The translations under genes and the position numbers were made by a program. 64,000 nucleotides of DNA from Phoenix dactylifera (Eukaryota; Streptophyta; Magnoliopsida; Arecales; Arecaceae). Positions 1 to 12,733 of the stretch are shown one piece after another. The notes under the pieces are model-generated. The model was not told the DNA's origin. It saw nothing but the letters and a program-made list of their open reading frames with translations, and did not search any database. The number at the start of each line of letters is the position of its first letter. Position 1 is the first letter of the stretch. The stretch is taken from assembly GCF_009389715.1 (NCBI RefSeq), contig NC_052399.1:21259045-21323044 (forward strand), written 5' to 3'.

Positions 1-227
1 AAATTCATGGTGCGCTGAAATTTGCATGTTATCAAGAATTGGCATCTGATTCATATGTGGGGCAATCCCGTATTATAATTTTGATGTAGGTGGAGCTCTC
101 CATTTTTGTGCGATGTTAATCTTGTTTGAACGTGAAAGCTGTTAACATTTTGTCATCTTGGTTATATGGAGCTTGAAGTAGCTGATGTTCACCTGGCTTC
201 TGGCTAACAATTTTCGAAGAAAACTGA

Positions 228-410
228 TTTACTCTTGTGCTGGCTATGATTATGTATCTTTGGGACATAAACCGATATCCCAGAGATTACGTCGAATAAT
301 TTTATGACTATGATTATGTATCTCTGGGATTTACTCCTGTACTGGTTATGATTATGTCTTCTGGCTGATAATTTTATGATTTACTCTTGTACTGGTTATG
401 ATTATGATGT
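228..410 (+). repeat. Imperfect repeats in the 5' leader intron upstream of the RAD6-like gene
   Basis: A phrase of about 25 bases, built around TTTACTC-TGT-CTGG-TATGATTATG, recurs at about 229, 328 and 380. A second phrase, TGATTATGTATCT-TGGGA, recurs at about 248 and 310. The segment ends at an AG acceptor at 473-474, nine bases before the start codon at 484, so 1-474 is read as the 3' part of an intron in the 5' untranslated region. The upstream leader exon and promoter lie outside the window. No function is inferred for the repeats. Confidence 0.6.
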
Positions 411-483
411 TCTTGTTTTCTTTCTTTCCTTTTTTCCCGTTTGGGATTGGGATAAAATGTTATGGATTATATAGGTGGTGAGG

Positions 484-3400
484 ATGTCGACCCCTGCAAG
501 GAAGAGGCTGATGAGGGATTTTAAGCGATTGCAACAGGACCCTCCTGCAGGAATCAGTGGTGCTCCACAGGACAACAACATCATGCTCTGGAATGCTGTC
601 ATATTTGGGTATGTCTGTATGAAACTGTACGGATGTAGTTTTCTAGATATTTCTTTATGTAGTGACCTTGCTGATACTCTGTGCTTGGGTTTTGTTTTGC
701 AGCCCTGATGACACCCCTTGGGATGGAGGTGAGGCATTTTAAGTACTTAAGCATTGGTTCGCAAAAGAGAATGAAAGTTGAAGCATGAGATGGACTTTTT
801 ATAGTTTGCTGTAGCTATTGATAGTCTTTTATTTATTTATTTATTTATTTATTGGTCTGATGTATTTTTTACCATCAGTTTTGGTGCCAGTTCATTTTTT
901 AAAAATAGTATTAACTCTGAATCTTAGTTGCTATTTTTCTTTGCATTTTAAAGGGTAATTTTAATAACGCATAGTTGGCGTATTGTATGTTTCCATATCA
1001 AAATGATAATGCAGCATCTGCGAATACTGATTTTGCTGCATGATCCTTATAGTGTTGTTGCTATGTAGAACAGTATGCGACATAACTCAAGATGCCAAGC
1101 TATGTTCTCATGTGTTATTTCTTATGTTCTGATATGCTTTAAGTTCCTTAAGCACATGATCGATATCTTGTTTCTCAAATGGAGATTAGGCTATTAAAAT
1201 ATTTATTTTTTTATTTCTTTGTTCTCTCTTGAATGCAGGGATTTGTAGTCTGATGTGGGACATGGTGAAGCCTTATTTTAAACCTTCATCTAGTGTGACT
1301 TATCTAAATATGTCATAAACTGGAATTCATCAAACAATTGATTTTATGTCTGATATTGGTATAACTCAGCTTTAAAAAAGACAAGACAACATTATAAGTC
1401 ATTTCTTAGAAAAACAGGGAAGAAGTCATTTGTGAACAGCGTTCGGTGCCTTCAAGTACCTTGAATCCGACCAAATAGATTAGGAAGCAGAAAAGATAGT
1501 TTCTTGTTTAAGATGAGAGAAAGATGAGATGGAGTAGAATGCCATGTTCATTATGAGAAGATGTTTGGACAGTTGGATGAAACAGAGAGAGAAGAGAGGA
1601 AGGAAAAATCAGGGGTGTATATTTTCCCCAACATTTATCAATAGTCAATATTTTAGTTACAGTTATAATGTTTTGCAGAGTTTTATAAGTGAAGCCTCCA
1701 AAAGTACTTCAAATTTACAAATTCAATGAGTTCAAGATATCCTCTTTTAACATTCACTCTTGAGGAGGCCAGAATATGACCTCTATAACAAAAAATTAGT
1801 TTCTTTTTAACTAAAAAATGGAATTGGATGTTTGAAAATTTAAATAAAAAATGCCTCTTTGAAGGACATCCTTTTTACCAAAAATTCTTTTATGAGTTTT
1901 CATTGATCTTACCATATATTCTAATACTGTAATCCATCATTAGATTTCATGGATGCCCATTTATTTGGGGATTTCTGCCAGCTATAACTCTTTGCAACTC
2001 AATATACATTTAAAATTTTACTTGATAATGAAATTCATCACCAAAGATCAAACTTCTTATGACACCAAAATAATGTGACCTAGAATAAAGAAGTCATTGC
2101 TTCAGAGGAGGCAAGAAGATATAGAAATCCACACACTTTAGGCCTTGGATGCCATGTAGTGCCTATTCTTTCATATCATGTAGATAGGACTAGAAAGAGG
2201 ATAATATGAGAACTTCTTGGTTTACAGAAGGATGCAAAGATGGACCAAGACCCCCTTTTTACTAGGACTAGTTTTGGGCATACGCAGTGCAGGCTAAATG
2301 AAAACTAAAAATAGAATGTTATAAATACTCAAAAAACAAACAGCAGAACAAATGCAAGAATTAAATGCCCACTTGGGCTACCTGCTCATTGTTGGGATGA
2401 ATGACACCATCATCCAAGTCATTTCTTTTCTCTCTCTTTTTTTTTGGGGGGGTGGGTGGGGTGGGGGGTGGGGAGGCGGGGGGATCCACACATGACACAC
2501 ATGTATATATAAAGCCTACTTGGATGGTAGGTGTGAGAGCTTGGAAATTGGTATCAGTTACTGTATAAGGTGGGATCTTCTAGCAATAGGATTCTGCTGT
2601 TATTGTCACTTTAATGGTTGGACAGGGATGGAATTTTGGTGGAAAAAAAAGAAAGATACTGGAAGAGGAATTATGGAGAATAGGGGAGGCAAGGGTCGAT
2701 ATTGGGAAAGTACAGGCTTCCTCTTTGTTTTGCATTCTTGAATTTATTGGAATTGTGTTACTTGAGTTTGAACTGGTGATGAGATTCCTGATTTAGAAGG
2801 GTTTTGTATTCTGGCTTGAATTAGGTTGGATAGAATTAAATTCTTATTTTAACACATTTCGAACCATGGAATGAAGTGGAATGGGAAACTTATGTCCATA
2901 TTGTTGTCTTCTTACATCCAATTGAAAAGGGTCAAATTTTTTTGCCCCCCAAAAAAAATCGTTTCATTATAAAATAATATAAACAATAGAAGTCAAATAA
3001 AAAAGTAGGAATAATTAAAAGAAGCGAGTACTATCACTTGATCATTATACTAGCCTTGTGATGTTACATGTGGGGTCAACAATAGAAGATTCAAAATTGA
3101 AAAGGCTCCATTGGAAGGATTTAGTAGTACAACTGGTTGTCAACTTGACTCTTTTTTTTGGAAGTTGGTGCCAAATTCCTGGCCTGGGCAGATTCAAGAA
3201 AGGTGTCTATCATAAAACTTATTAGCCTAGTTGGTGGTTAGAGAGACCTACATTGTTTGCAATTTAAGCTCATCAACCAAGAAGTAACCTTCTGAGTTCA
3301 GAAATTCCCCTAGACTTGGAAAGACGCTAGGAGAAAGAGATAATGATTATGTGTTGAATAACTTTCCCTTAAGAATGAAACTGTGCCCTCTAGGAAAGTA

Positions 3401-6400
3401 AATGTGCACAGTAAATGATAATATCTACTTGCTTGAATTTAGTAGTTCTCCAAATAATAAGGAATGCTACAAGCACACAAGTTAGTTTATATATAGTATT
3501 TATTGTTATACATGGTATATATCAAGGTCTGCCATATCGCCCCAAACTGCTTGATTTGGGCGTATTGAGCCGTATTGGAGTCTGACCGGTGCTATTCCAG
3601 CCCTCAGTTCGAGAAATCGGCGAGGGAAGGGGAGAGGGAGAAGGAGAGAGAGGAAAATAGAGAGGGAGGGAGAGGGAGGGAGGGAGAGGGAGAGAGGGAG
3701 GGCACGGAAGCCCACCTGTCCTCCTTTGCTTGTTTGTAGGGGGTGATGGGCGAAGCCCCTATTTTGGAACCCTATTTTGAACAAGTTTGAAACAGGGGCT
3801 CCATCCCGATTTTCATTTTTATTTTTTCATTTCTTTAAGTGAAGTTGGTCTCGATTTTTTATTTTTTTCTTATTCTTTAAGTGAAGCGACAAACTCTATG
3901 CTGACTTCATTTAAAAAAATGAAAAAAATACCGCTCAACGCCTCTGTGGACGAGAAGGGCTTTCGAGCCTGCTCTCTCACCCTCTCCCGACGTCTCCTTC
4001 GCTCCCCCTGCTCTTCCTTTCTCGCCCTCCCTCCCTCTCTCTCTCTCTTCACATCGAGCCCCTGTTTCGTTCTCCGCCCAGTGGCCCAAGCAGAGGAGAG
4101 GAGGGCTCCCGAGCCCCCTCTTTCTCCCTCTTCCAGCATCTTCCCCCCTCCTCCGGTTTTTCTTCATCGGTACATGCTGGAACAGCACAACACGATATTG
4201 TACCATCCCATACCGCCGGCCTACCAGCATGGGTGCTGGTTCCGGTACTGTGGACCTTAGTATATATTAGTTACAATATAGTTGGATATATTAACTAGGG
4301 TTGTGTCATACATTAAGAGGAACATAAAATTCCAAGTCTCATTATTAGGCTTGAGTTACCATTGCAATAGCAAAAGGAAGAGATGTCTACTTTCTTTGTC
4401 TTTACGTGTGTGACACACAAACACATAGGGTACTTATGCTAGGAAATATAGATACATCTGTTTGATTATTGAGGGAGCACAAAGAGACATCATGAAGAAT
4501 CCTATCGTATTAATTAGGTGCTTGTTAAGGAGTTTGACTGAATAATGATCTGAGTGTAAGTTGTTTCCTGATTGGCTCAGGTGAGAGAGGTGAGGTGGAG
4601 ATGGGCCAGTAAATCTGCAATATGCCCATTGCCCTTACACCACAATCACAAGAACTTTTCGGAAATCTGGTTGATAGATTTTTTATTCATTGGTTAATCC
4701 TATTAATGGCTACCTCTAGATGGACAGTGAGTGGAGATGATTGGATGTATCACTACTATATTGATGTAACTTTCTGAGATGTACAATTTTTACTTTAATA
4801 TACTTATTATTTGTTCTTTAATAAGCTCTTTTCTCCATAATGGCATTTCAAATCTGAAAATATATAATTCTTGTAATGATTATGCAGTTTTGGCTGCCTT
4901 TTTGCAATTCGTAATTGCTTATATGACTTATAAAGTTGTTGATTTTGTTATCATGGATGTTCTCTCTAACATATGGATATATCTTGAGTTTGTCAGGTAC
5001 GTTCAAACTGACACTTCAGTTTACAGAGGATTATCCTAATAAACCACCAACTGTGCGCTTTGTTTCTCGAATGTTTCATCCAAACAGTAAGTTCTGGATG
5101 CTGAGATTGATCCACGTAATAGGATCTATACTTGCATTGCTTCCTCTAGGTCTTGGTTCATTATTTATCTTTGTAATCTCTAATAGTTGCAAGAAGTTCC
5201 ATGCTGAAACATTTTGATCCTATGAAGCTGCTTTTTAACCGACAGCAGTAACACTTAAGCTATGTGAGCACTTTGCAACAATAGCAAACATGGAGAGTGG
5301 ATGTCCTGATGCCTCCTATTTATCAGTCCATTGTGATCTGTTCATGATGGTTTCGTTTTCTTGAATATCTTATGTTTTGTGATTTAATAAAATTACACTT
5401 TTGGTTGGCTACCTGGTCTTTAAAAGGTTTCTCTATAACTGCAATGCGCTGTTGTTTTTTCAACAGGGCTGTCATTTCATCTTAAAAGGGCCCCTATACT
5501 CTTAGCATATTGCTTAAATATTGCTTTGATTATGACATTATATTTCATTTTATGATTTTTTTAACATTATCAGCATTGCCACTGTTATATGTTGGAAGCT
5601 AACCCATACTTTTTCTTACTTTAACCTTTTGTGGTTGAATATTTATAGTTTATGCGGATGGAAGCATATGCTTGGATATCCTACAGAATCAGTGGAGTCC
5701 AATATATGATGTTGCTGCAATACTTACATCAATCCAGGTTGGAGAATCCTCCTTTTTTTTTTACAAATAAATTGTTTTTATATGAAAGTTCTGATGCTTA
5801 TTTAACACTGACTAGTTCATAAACACCATAGCAATGCCATGAATAAATGAATCCTGACAAGGAAGTTAGAGTCACAACCAAATTACTATATAGTTTGATA
5901 TAATGCCTGGAATCTATTTTCAGTTGATATCATCATCATGGTTTTCGTTCATATTTATAATTGCTTGTTCTTTTGCAATCCATTCAAATTTCACCGGTAA
6001 GATGAACTTATAGAGCCATCAGAATATTATATGAAACTTCTTGGTAATTTTGTTCTGTTGCTATATGCTGAAAGCTATGTTACATGGGTTCGGGCAGGGT
6101 TGTCATGGAGTCAAGCTTGATACAGCACTGAAAGTGTAGAAAGCCTGTAGAAAATTTAAGAAGAGAAAAATATGGATAAAAGAGAATTCAGAAGAGAGAT
6201 TTAGAAGGAGAGAAGGGAGATTGTGGAATACACCAAGCTAAATCATTTCTTCATAATTATGAAAATTCAAACCTATCTTTACAACCTTCTGCGAACTATA
6301 CAAATGGACTATAAATAATATTAACCTTATACAACTTTTAATCTAGATCATGCATCTAACTAAAGGACAACTAAAGGACCCTTAATACAAATGAAATTCT

Positions 6401-7192
6401 ATATTTCGGTGTGAATTCACTGCTAACTACAGCTGAGGCTTTCTGCTACTTTTGGGCATAGAAAATACTTGAATTTGTCTGAGGAACGTGAAATATCAAT
6501 TGTAGATATTGAAGAGACCTTTCCAACAGGTCTAAGATCATCAAAACATGATATCCGTACGAAAAGTTATGCCTTGCTTTCCATGTAGACTATGACATGA
6601 TTTGGTCATTTAATTTGACAAATCCTTATATCCATCCTACATTAATCAAGGCTGGATCTGATCAAGCTTGGTTTGGAATTGTTTTGGGCTTGAACTCTTT
6701 GTCAAACAGGATTTGTTTATTACTACTTTAAGCTTAATTCAAGTTTAATTTCAAACCAAGCTGAACATGGGCCTAATTCATCAACTTGATAGTCCTAAAT
6801 TGAGCTGTAATCTATTCAAGTTTGATCAAACTCGGTCCAAATTTGAATTGTAGCTTTATTCAAGCTTGATTCCTGGTCAAAATAACATTTAATCGATTCC
6901 AGGAATAAATAAAACACATTGGCGAAAGCCTTAATCCCACCATATGTAATATATAGCATATATAATGTATGGATTTCATTGTAGCGCTTCTCAAGATTTG
7001 AGTGCTTATTTTTATTTTAGCAAAACTAGCTCTCTTCTACAAAGTAGATGGCCAAGATAGCTCAAAGATTAACATGCAATCACCTGTTGCAACCCAAAGT
7101 GCGAGTGACAAGTACCATAAGTTATTTGAAATCATGGATTATGTTTTTTAAAATAAAGGGAGCGACTGCCATCATCTTTCTTGCAACAGTGG

Positions 7193-7230
<38 letters not shown>

Positions 7231-10200
7231 CTACCCGTTCTGAGCACCGCTGTCGATGCCAATCGCAACAGGGAAGCAGTTCTAATTGGCGACGAATGAC
7301 TGGGTCCTTGCCGAGTACATTGAGAGCTCCCTCAAGTTCCCTAACCTCATCATGTTGAAGTCCTGCTTTCCAACGAGGGCCCCTGTGAAGGCCCCGTCGG
7401 AGGTCAACGGTCAGCATGTTCTGGATTGGTGGTGGCAACTGAGGAGGTTCGAGAGACGTTCAGGGCCAATGGTGGGTGTTTGGGGTATCTGACAAGAAGG
7501 AAGAGGGTGTTAGGGTAGTGGTTGGGGCGGAGGAATGGGATCAGGGAGTTGTATTCGAGATGGCCGATGATGCCAGAGGATGAGAGGGTTCTCAGGACGA
7601 AGAGTTTTAGGATGAATAAAAAAGGGCAACCGACTGCCAACCAGTTGCCTATTATTTTACTTTAATGCTCTTGCAAAGGAAGCGCCATAATCTATTTTAA
7701 CTTTTTACGAAAAATAAAAATGTACAGTAGCCACACCCTTAATATAATTATCTTCAAGCCTTACTGAGCTAGGTCAATTTTTGCCATGCTTGAAAATAAT
7801 TTTCACCTTGTTCTGCTGGTTCGAACTTGATTTGTTTAACTTCCAATGGACCTTGTTCTTAGCTTTTCTCAAGCTGAGGTTGAGCTGGTTAGCTCATTTG
7901 GCAGCCCTAGGATTGGGTATGGTTGTCAAGTGTGGGTATGTATTGAGAGGTCAATTTCATCTTATTCAGAAATATTAGGATATGAGGAGTTTGCTAAAAA
8001 AGGATCTTTTTTATACACACTTGTCTCTTTCTTATCCACACAGTTATGCCTATTTCATACAAACTTGTTTTATGAGCAGGTGAGGGACTGAAAAATAAGC
8101 CGCAATCAAAACCATGCACTGAGTGTAAATATTTGTAGGAACAATCCTTGAATGATAAATCATATGCAAAACAGAGACTGTATCTTAATCTGTTTAATTA
8201 AATGGATGCACAGCCATCCATCTATTGCTGTCTTTGCTACCCGTATTAATTGCAAGTATTTATAAACCGAACCCTGTGCCCTTCCCGTTTTCCCTTTCTC
8301 AACTATCTATCTAGTGCGGCACCATGTATTCCATCTCTAGCCATGTATTCCATCTCTAGCCGACTGAATCCGTCAACCACTATTTTGTCTCCTGGTGACC
8401 TTGTCAACCAGATCAAGCCCCACCAACCGCCTGTCTCATCCCAGGTGGGTACCATGCAGCCTTTTTCTTCAATCTTCTCCCCCTTTCTTCTCCTCCTTCG
8501 CCCTCTTCCCTCCCTTTAGGGATTATTCAAGACTTCCACCTTCCCTTCTTGTTCTTTATCGAACTTCTCAATTTCTTGTACAGCCTGGTGAGATGGTATT
8601 GTAACGTGTCAAAGTCGTATATCTTGTATCCACACCTGTGTCATCTTGTGTTGACATGAGTACATTGGGTATGGAGGTGAGTCCAGTTATCATTAGACTG
8701 AAAGCTGAAATGGTGGACCTTGGACCTTTCTGTGAATCTCCATTCAAAGTCCTTGTTGCTAAAACTATGTCAAAACTCATTTTTTGTATCAACGCTTGGG
8801 TATATTTTTCTCTCGTTTCTTTTCAGTTTGCGCATTTGTACACATGCTCAAGTTGATTTACTTCTTTTGACACTACCTTGCTCTAATGCTTTCTTTTATG
8901 ATCATAGCTTCTGCTGTTTTAGGTGTTCCTTTGTCCTATCTTACTCTCTTTGATAATTCAATGGTTTGTTCCTTGTGTAATTCAATATTGTAATTTAGTG
9001 GTCTTGCTCTTATATTGTCTTCTTAGGTGGCTAGGCATTTAGCAAGGTGGCTGAGCATGCACCTGAGCCTAGAGAGCCAGGTACCTGGAATCTCTGGTTT
9101 CAGAAATACTGATTAGAATTTGGGAGAATTAAGGATAAGGAAAAGATAATATGAAGAAAGCAAAAGAGAAATTACAATAAAAACTAGTGGAACTCTCAGT
9201 TAGCGTTCATGAACCCCCAACATAAAATGGGATACTTATGCGGAATGTTGTATTGTGGTAAAGCTAGTGTAATGTGCGATGTTAAGAACCTAAACATACC
9301 ATTGATAGAATTAATGTAGGAGGGTGCCAGCAGGCTCGGTTGGTGAAGTCCACCTTGCCTAGTTCTTTAAAAAAAAAAGACTTGTTTGCAATCCATCTAA
9401 ATCATTTACTCCATGGTTGGAAGAATGTTTATTTAGAGTGGAAATGTGAGAGATTTTGTGAACTACTTGGCTACTTGGGCTCTCATCGTGGTTCTTGTCA
9501 ATCTCTTACCGAAAGAAAGCCAAAAGAAAAAAAGAAAGAAAACAAAGAAATGATGTTATTGCTCTTAGCAAGCATGCTGGTTGGATGAGTTCTCAGCATA
9601 ATCATTCATGTAATTTTTTCCAGTTGCACATGATTTCTTAGTCCTAGAGAAATTATTTAGAAAGGCCTAATAGCAAAAGCTTTAGCTTCTTGTACCTCCT
9701 AATTCATCTATTCTCTCTGTATATTCATGTACTTGTGTGAAGAATGCACTTAATGTGATTAGCCTCCTCATTTAGCTTATCAAAAAGGAATCACATCTGG
9801 TAGTTTTCTTATAAAACCAAGCCCCCAGATTCTATCCTCCCGACATTCTTAATTTAGCAAGAAATCGTTATGTGCCAACTCAGATGGGAACATAGCATGG
9901 ACTCTCCAAGTGATAATCTAGACAAGAATTTGGGTCTGTTGATTCTGCCCAATACAAAAGCTCAGCCTTTCAGCAGTTGTCCTCCCCTTAAATGATATGT
10001 TCAAATCAAACTCCAGTCTTCCCTAAAATCTATTATTTTAGCCTTGAATCATTTTGCTCTTAGAGTCTTTTAAAGTAGCTTTCTTGAAATCCAAAAATCA
10101 TGTGCACATCTAAAGGAACTATTAAATTCTGCTCAGTTAGCCAATAGCTGGTAACCAAGAACTTTGCATAGGTTAAGTCACCTGATTTGGAAGTTCTGTG

Positions 10201-12733
10201 AAGCTTTGCTCGCATGCTGGCTTCATGAGCACATCCTTTAAAATTTATATCCACTTTTTTGCTACATACCAATATCCGGTCTTGCACCTTCTCCCATCTC
10301 TCAACTAATTAAGATCCAGAGACTGACATCAGGACTCTGAAGGCAAGCTTATGGTACAAAGAATGATTGTTTAACACAACAGTGATTAGATCACTATTCT
10401 ATAAAAGCCCACTATTCCACCTAACCAAATCCACATAAACCTTTTTTCTTGACTCCATGGTGCCAATAAGGATTCCTTAGTCGAAGGCTTAAACTTGAAA
10501 TGCTGAGATCATTAACTGTACTAGTAAGCTCCACTTTAGCCTGGAGTCGCAAGTTCCCATCTGCATACCGGTCAAGGTCATTTTCCATTTGCACTTGACT
10601 CATAAAATGTTCTTTAAATTAGAACTCTTCCTGACTTCAGTGAGTGTAGAGGTGTAATTTTTTTCCAATAAATTTTCTAACACTCATCATGTTCCTTTCC
10701 CTTGGGTTTCCAGACATCATCTAATTATTGATTCATGCCTGGATTTTTGGTGCCCACTGAGCTCACAGAGGTCATCTAATCTAACCTCACATCCCCTATT
10801 CTAAGTTGAAATCCATCTTGGGGCATGCCATCTTCAGATTGTGGCTAATTGTAATTAAGGCTCTATTTGGTTGAGAAATTTAAAGAAAAGAAACTAGATA
10901 GAGAGGAATCTTCTTTTTGATTCTTTGGTAGTGAAAACAAAATTCAGGATAAGTGAAAAAGGAGAAAATAATGGGCCAAAACTTTCTCGAAAAGATCTAA
11001 CAAGTTCCCCAAAGCTAGGGATTTTAAGAGAAAATAGGGAATAGGGAAGTGGTTCTGGACTTCCTGTGTCATATTTGGTCCAACCAAATATGAGAGAATT
11101 CCTATTTTAACATTTTCTTCTTCATTTTAACATGGATGTATTTTCATCAATTTTCTCTACAACCAACTAGAACTCAAGACAGATAATCTATACATTTTAT
11201 AAAGAAGAGGTAATGCAAGAATGAGGGCCTTGCTGACAACAAATGTAGAAGTTGGTAAATTGTTTAGCGACCAAGCAGATTCGCAACTGCTTAATGTTTA
11301 GCTTGTTAGACCACATTAAGTTTTCTAGGTAAGTGGGTTGTTAAAGAGACAACCACACATTATGTAGAGCTTCTAAATGTAGATTCTGCTGGGTGACTTT
11401 TGAGAATTTTTTAGAAGTTGCTTTGTTATTGATGTCTGGTATGAATTGGTCATAAGCCACTAAGCCAGATGAGGAATGGTGGGTTAAAGGAGATCATAGT
11501 AACCAACCAAACAAGATCATTAAATTTAAGGTGTACTTCCTCATAATGCAGATCTGGAAGTAAACATTGTTTTTTAATTTTTAACTACAATCATATACTT
11601 AATTTTTATGCGGTTACACAAATTTGAAAGATGTAGAAATGGACCTCGGGCCAGGTAATGCACCAGTCAGTTGGAAGTATGCTAACTGTCTGGGTTGGGT
11701 CATGCCTTAGTCTGTCCTAATGCTTCATCTTTTATCACATAAGAATCATATCTTGACCCCATACTTAGGTGCTGTTTGGTTGAGAGGTTTTAGTAAGAAA
11801 CACTTTTCCAAAATTCATATCTATAGAATTTTATGGAAGTTGCTGTTTGGAAAAGATCTATCAAAACAATTTTACCCCGTACAGGAAAAATTGGTTTTAG
11901 AAAGATCTGGGATTCCACGTTTTTCTTGAGATGGATTTTTCTCACTCTTGGTTATCAGGATAGAGACGGATTTTGCCACTGCCTTACTCCTCAACCCTGC
12001 CAAATTTTTGTGTATGTTCCCATTCCACCACAAACCTAATATATTAGTTTCTCCTGTAAAATAAGGAATCGAATGGAACTTAATTTTTAAGAAAACAATT
12101 TTTTTTATAAAAAATCTGGTTTTTGGAAAACAACTCTCATAAAACCAACAACCAAACACCACCTTCGACTGTTAGCAACACACTTTGCTAGGTTGATCTT
12201 TTTCATGGTTACGAGCCAATTCGCTGATAGAAGGCTGTCTTTATATTCTTTAGATTTTGTCTAGATCATATATATAGTATGCTATATAACTCGCCTAAAG
12301 AAAATAACAAATTAAAAATTCTCTCTTTGGCATTGCTTGGTCCCTACTCTCTCTCTTCTCCGAAGAATGAAATGGTCCTATCATTTTTATTTTTTGTAAC
12401 TTGAGTTGGAGTCCATTAGTAGTGAAAGTATCTGTATAGCCAATACCTGTCAAGTGACCATCGTTGTCATTACTGGGCCATTTATTCATTTGGTGACAAT
12501 GTTACTTATAAATCCTCCTTCAATACTTTTGCCTACGAAGGCCATTTCGTCATTTAAAATAGGAACTATTATCCATTAACATTGGAACCACTTTTTTGTT
12601 GCAGTCATTGCTCTGTGATCCAAACCCCAATTCCCCTGCAAATTCAGAAGCTGCACGCTTGTTCAGTGAAAACAAGCGCGAGTACAACAGGAAAGTACGT
12701 GAGATTGTGGAGCAGAGCTGGACAGCAGATTGA
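484..12733 (+). CDS. UBC2: RAD6-type ubiquitin-conjugating enzyme E2 (UBC1/UBC2 class)
   Basis: Coding exons are 484-608, 703-728, 4997-5086, 5649-5737 and 12605-12733. All have GT-AG borders and the phases join without gaps into 152 residues, the usual length of plant RAD6 homologues. The protein starts [20 protein letters not shown] and ends in EQSWTAD. The catalytic core is visible: an HPN motif at about residues 78-80 and the active cysteine in the run [11 protein letters not shown], at about residue 88. The family takes ubiquitin from E1 as a thioester and, with RING E3 partners such as RAD18 or HUB/BRE1 types, ubiquitinates PCNA or histone H2B. That role is family knowledge, not seen here. 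A leader intron ends nine bases before the ATG. Introns 2 (about 4.3 kb) and 4 (about 6.9 kb) are swollen by repeats. The acidic C-terminal tail of yeast RAD6 is absent, as is normal in plants. Assignment to UBC1, 2 or 3 is not possible by eye. Confidence 0.95.
2448..2484 (+). repeat. G-rich tract in RAD6-like intron 2, potential G-quadruplex
   Basis: About 37 bases with at least five runs of three or more G separated by one or two bases, following a pyrimidine tract at 2428-2455. Because the G-rich strand is the sense strand of the host gene, the motif would occur in both DNA and pre-mRNA. Folding is inferred from the base pattern only. Confidence 0.7.
3522..4262. mobile_element. Fold-back-like element with purine/pyrimidine mirror arms and GTACC-rich ends
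   Basis: This stretch of intron 2 is GC-rich compared with its surroundings. The left half holds a nearly pure purine tract (about 3612-3705) and the right half a pyrimidine tract (about 3968-4052), which could pair with each other. The outer ends show related words in opposite orientation (AAGGTC near 3524 and its complement near 4257, with CGGTA- and CCAGC-type words inside). A short direct repeat (TTCTTTAAGTGAAG) occurs at about 3833 and 3876. No transposase coding is visible; the open frames are by-products of the biased composition. I read it as a non-autonomous repeat related to the GTACC-rich segments near 38.7, 55.5 and 56.6 kb. Its exact borders are uncertain. Confidence 0.5.
7195..7229 (+). 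repeat. (GA)n microsatellite
   Basis: An uninterrupted GA dinucleotide run within intron 4 of the RAD6-like gene. It directly abuts the GC-rich segment that follows. Confidence 0.95.
7230..7645. other. GC-rich, coding-like intronic segment of unknown origin
   Basis: This part of RAD6-like intron 4 is clearly richer in G and C than the AT-rich intron around it. It has open stretches in more than one frame, for instance a 68-residue + strand frame at 7286-7492 with many Trp and Arg, and a 78-residue minus-strand frame at 7404-7640. I recognise no family. Frames are interrupted, with no start or splice context. It could be a captured and decayed gene fragment, such as cargo of a transposon, or simply a GC-rich repeat. 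Confidence 0.35.
8090..10850. other. RAD6-like intron 4, central part: no gene recognised
   Basis: AT-rich intronic DNA with only short chance frames. The one clear small structure is a 21-base tandem duplication (ATGTATTCCATCTCTAGCC repeated) at about 8323-8361. A pyrimidine-rich patch (8455-8560) and an A-run at 9368-9378 were seen. I found no RNA gene or conserved coding segment. Confidence 0.5.
10858..11175. mobile_element. Possible MITE, weak ends
   Basis: The segment opens with GGCTCTATTTGGTTGAGAAA, and its right side carries CTACAACCAACTAGAA, partly complementary to that opening. The GTTTGG-type end resembles other TIR elements in this window. No clean target-site duplication was found, so this is a candidate only. 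Confidence 0.3.
11767..12164. mobile_element. MITE with 16-bp terminal inverted repeats, in RAD6-like intron 4
   Basis: The left end AGGTGCTGTTTGGTTG (11767-11782) matches the complement of the right end CAACCAAACACCACCT (12149-12164) at 15 of 16 positions. The 398-bp element has no coding capacity. Ends of the GTTTGG type are common in non-autonomous hAT or Mutator-like elements, but the superfamily is unresolved because I see no convincing target-site duplication. It lies about 440 bp upstream of the last exon of the host gene and does not disturb the acceptor. Confidence 0.7.

Noticed and set aside
3787-4260. 157-residue + strand frame (and overlapping minus-strand frames) rich in Ser, Pro, Arg, Glu
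   Set aside because: It is created by the purine/pyrimidine-biased repeat in intron 2; there is no family resemblance and frames are open on both strands.
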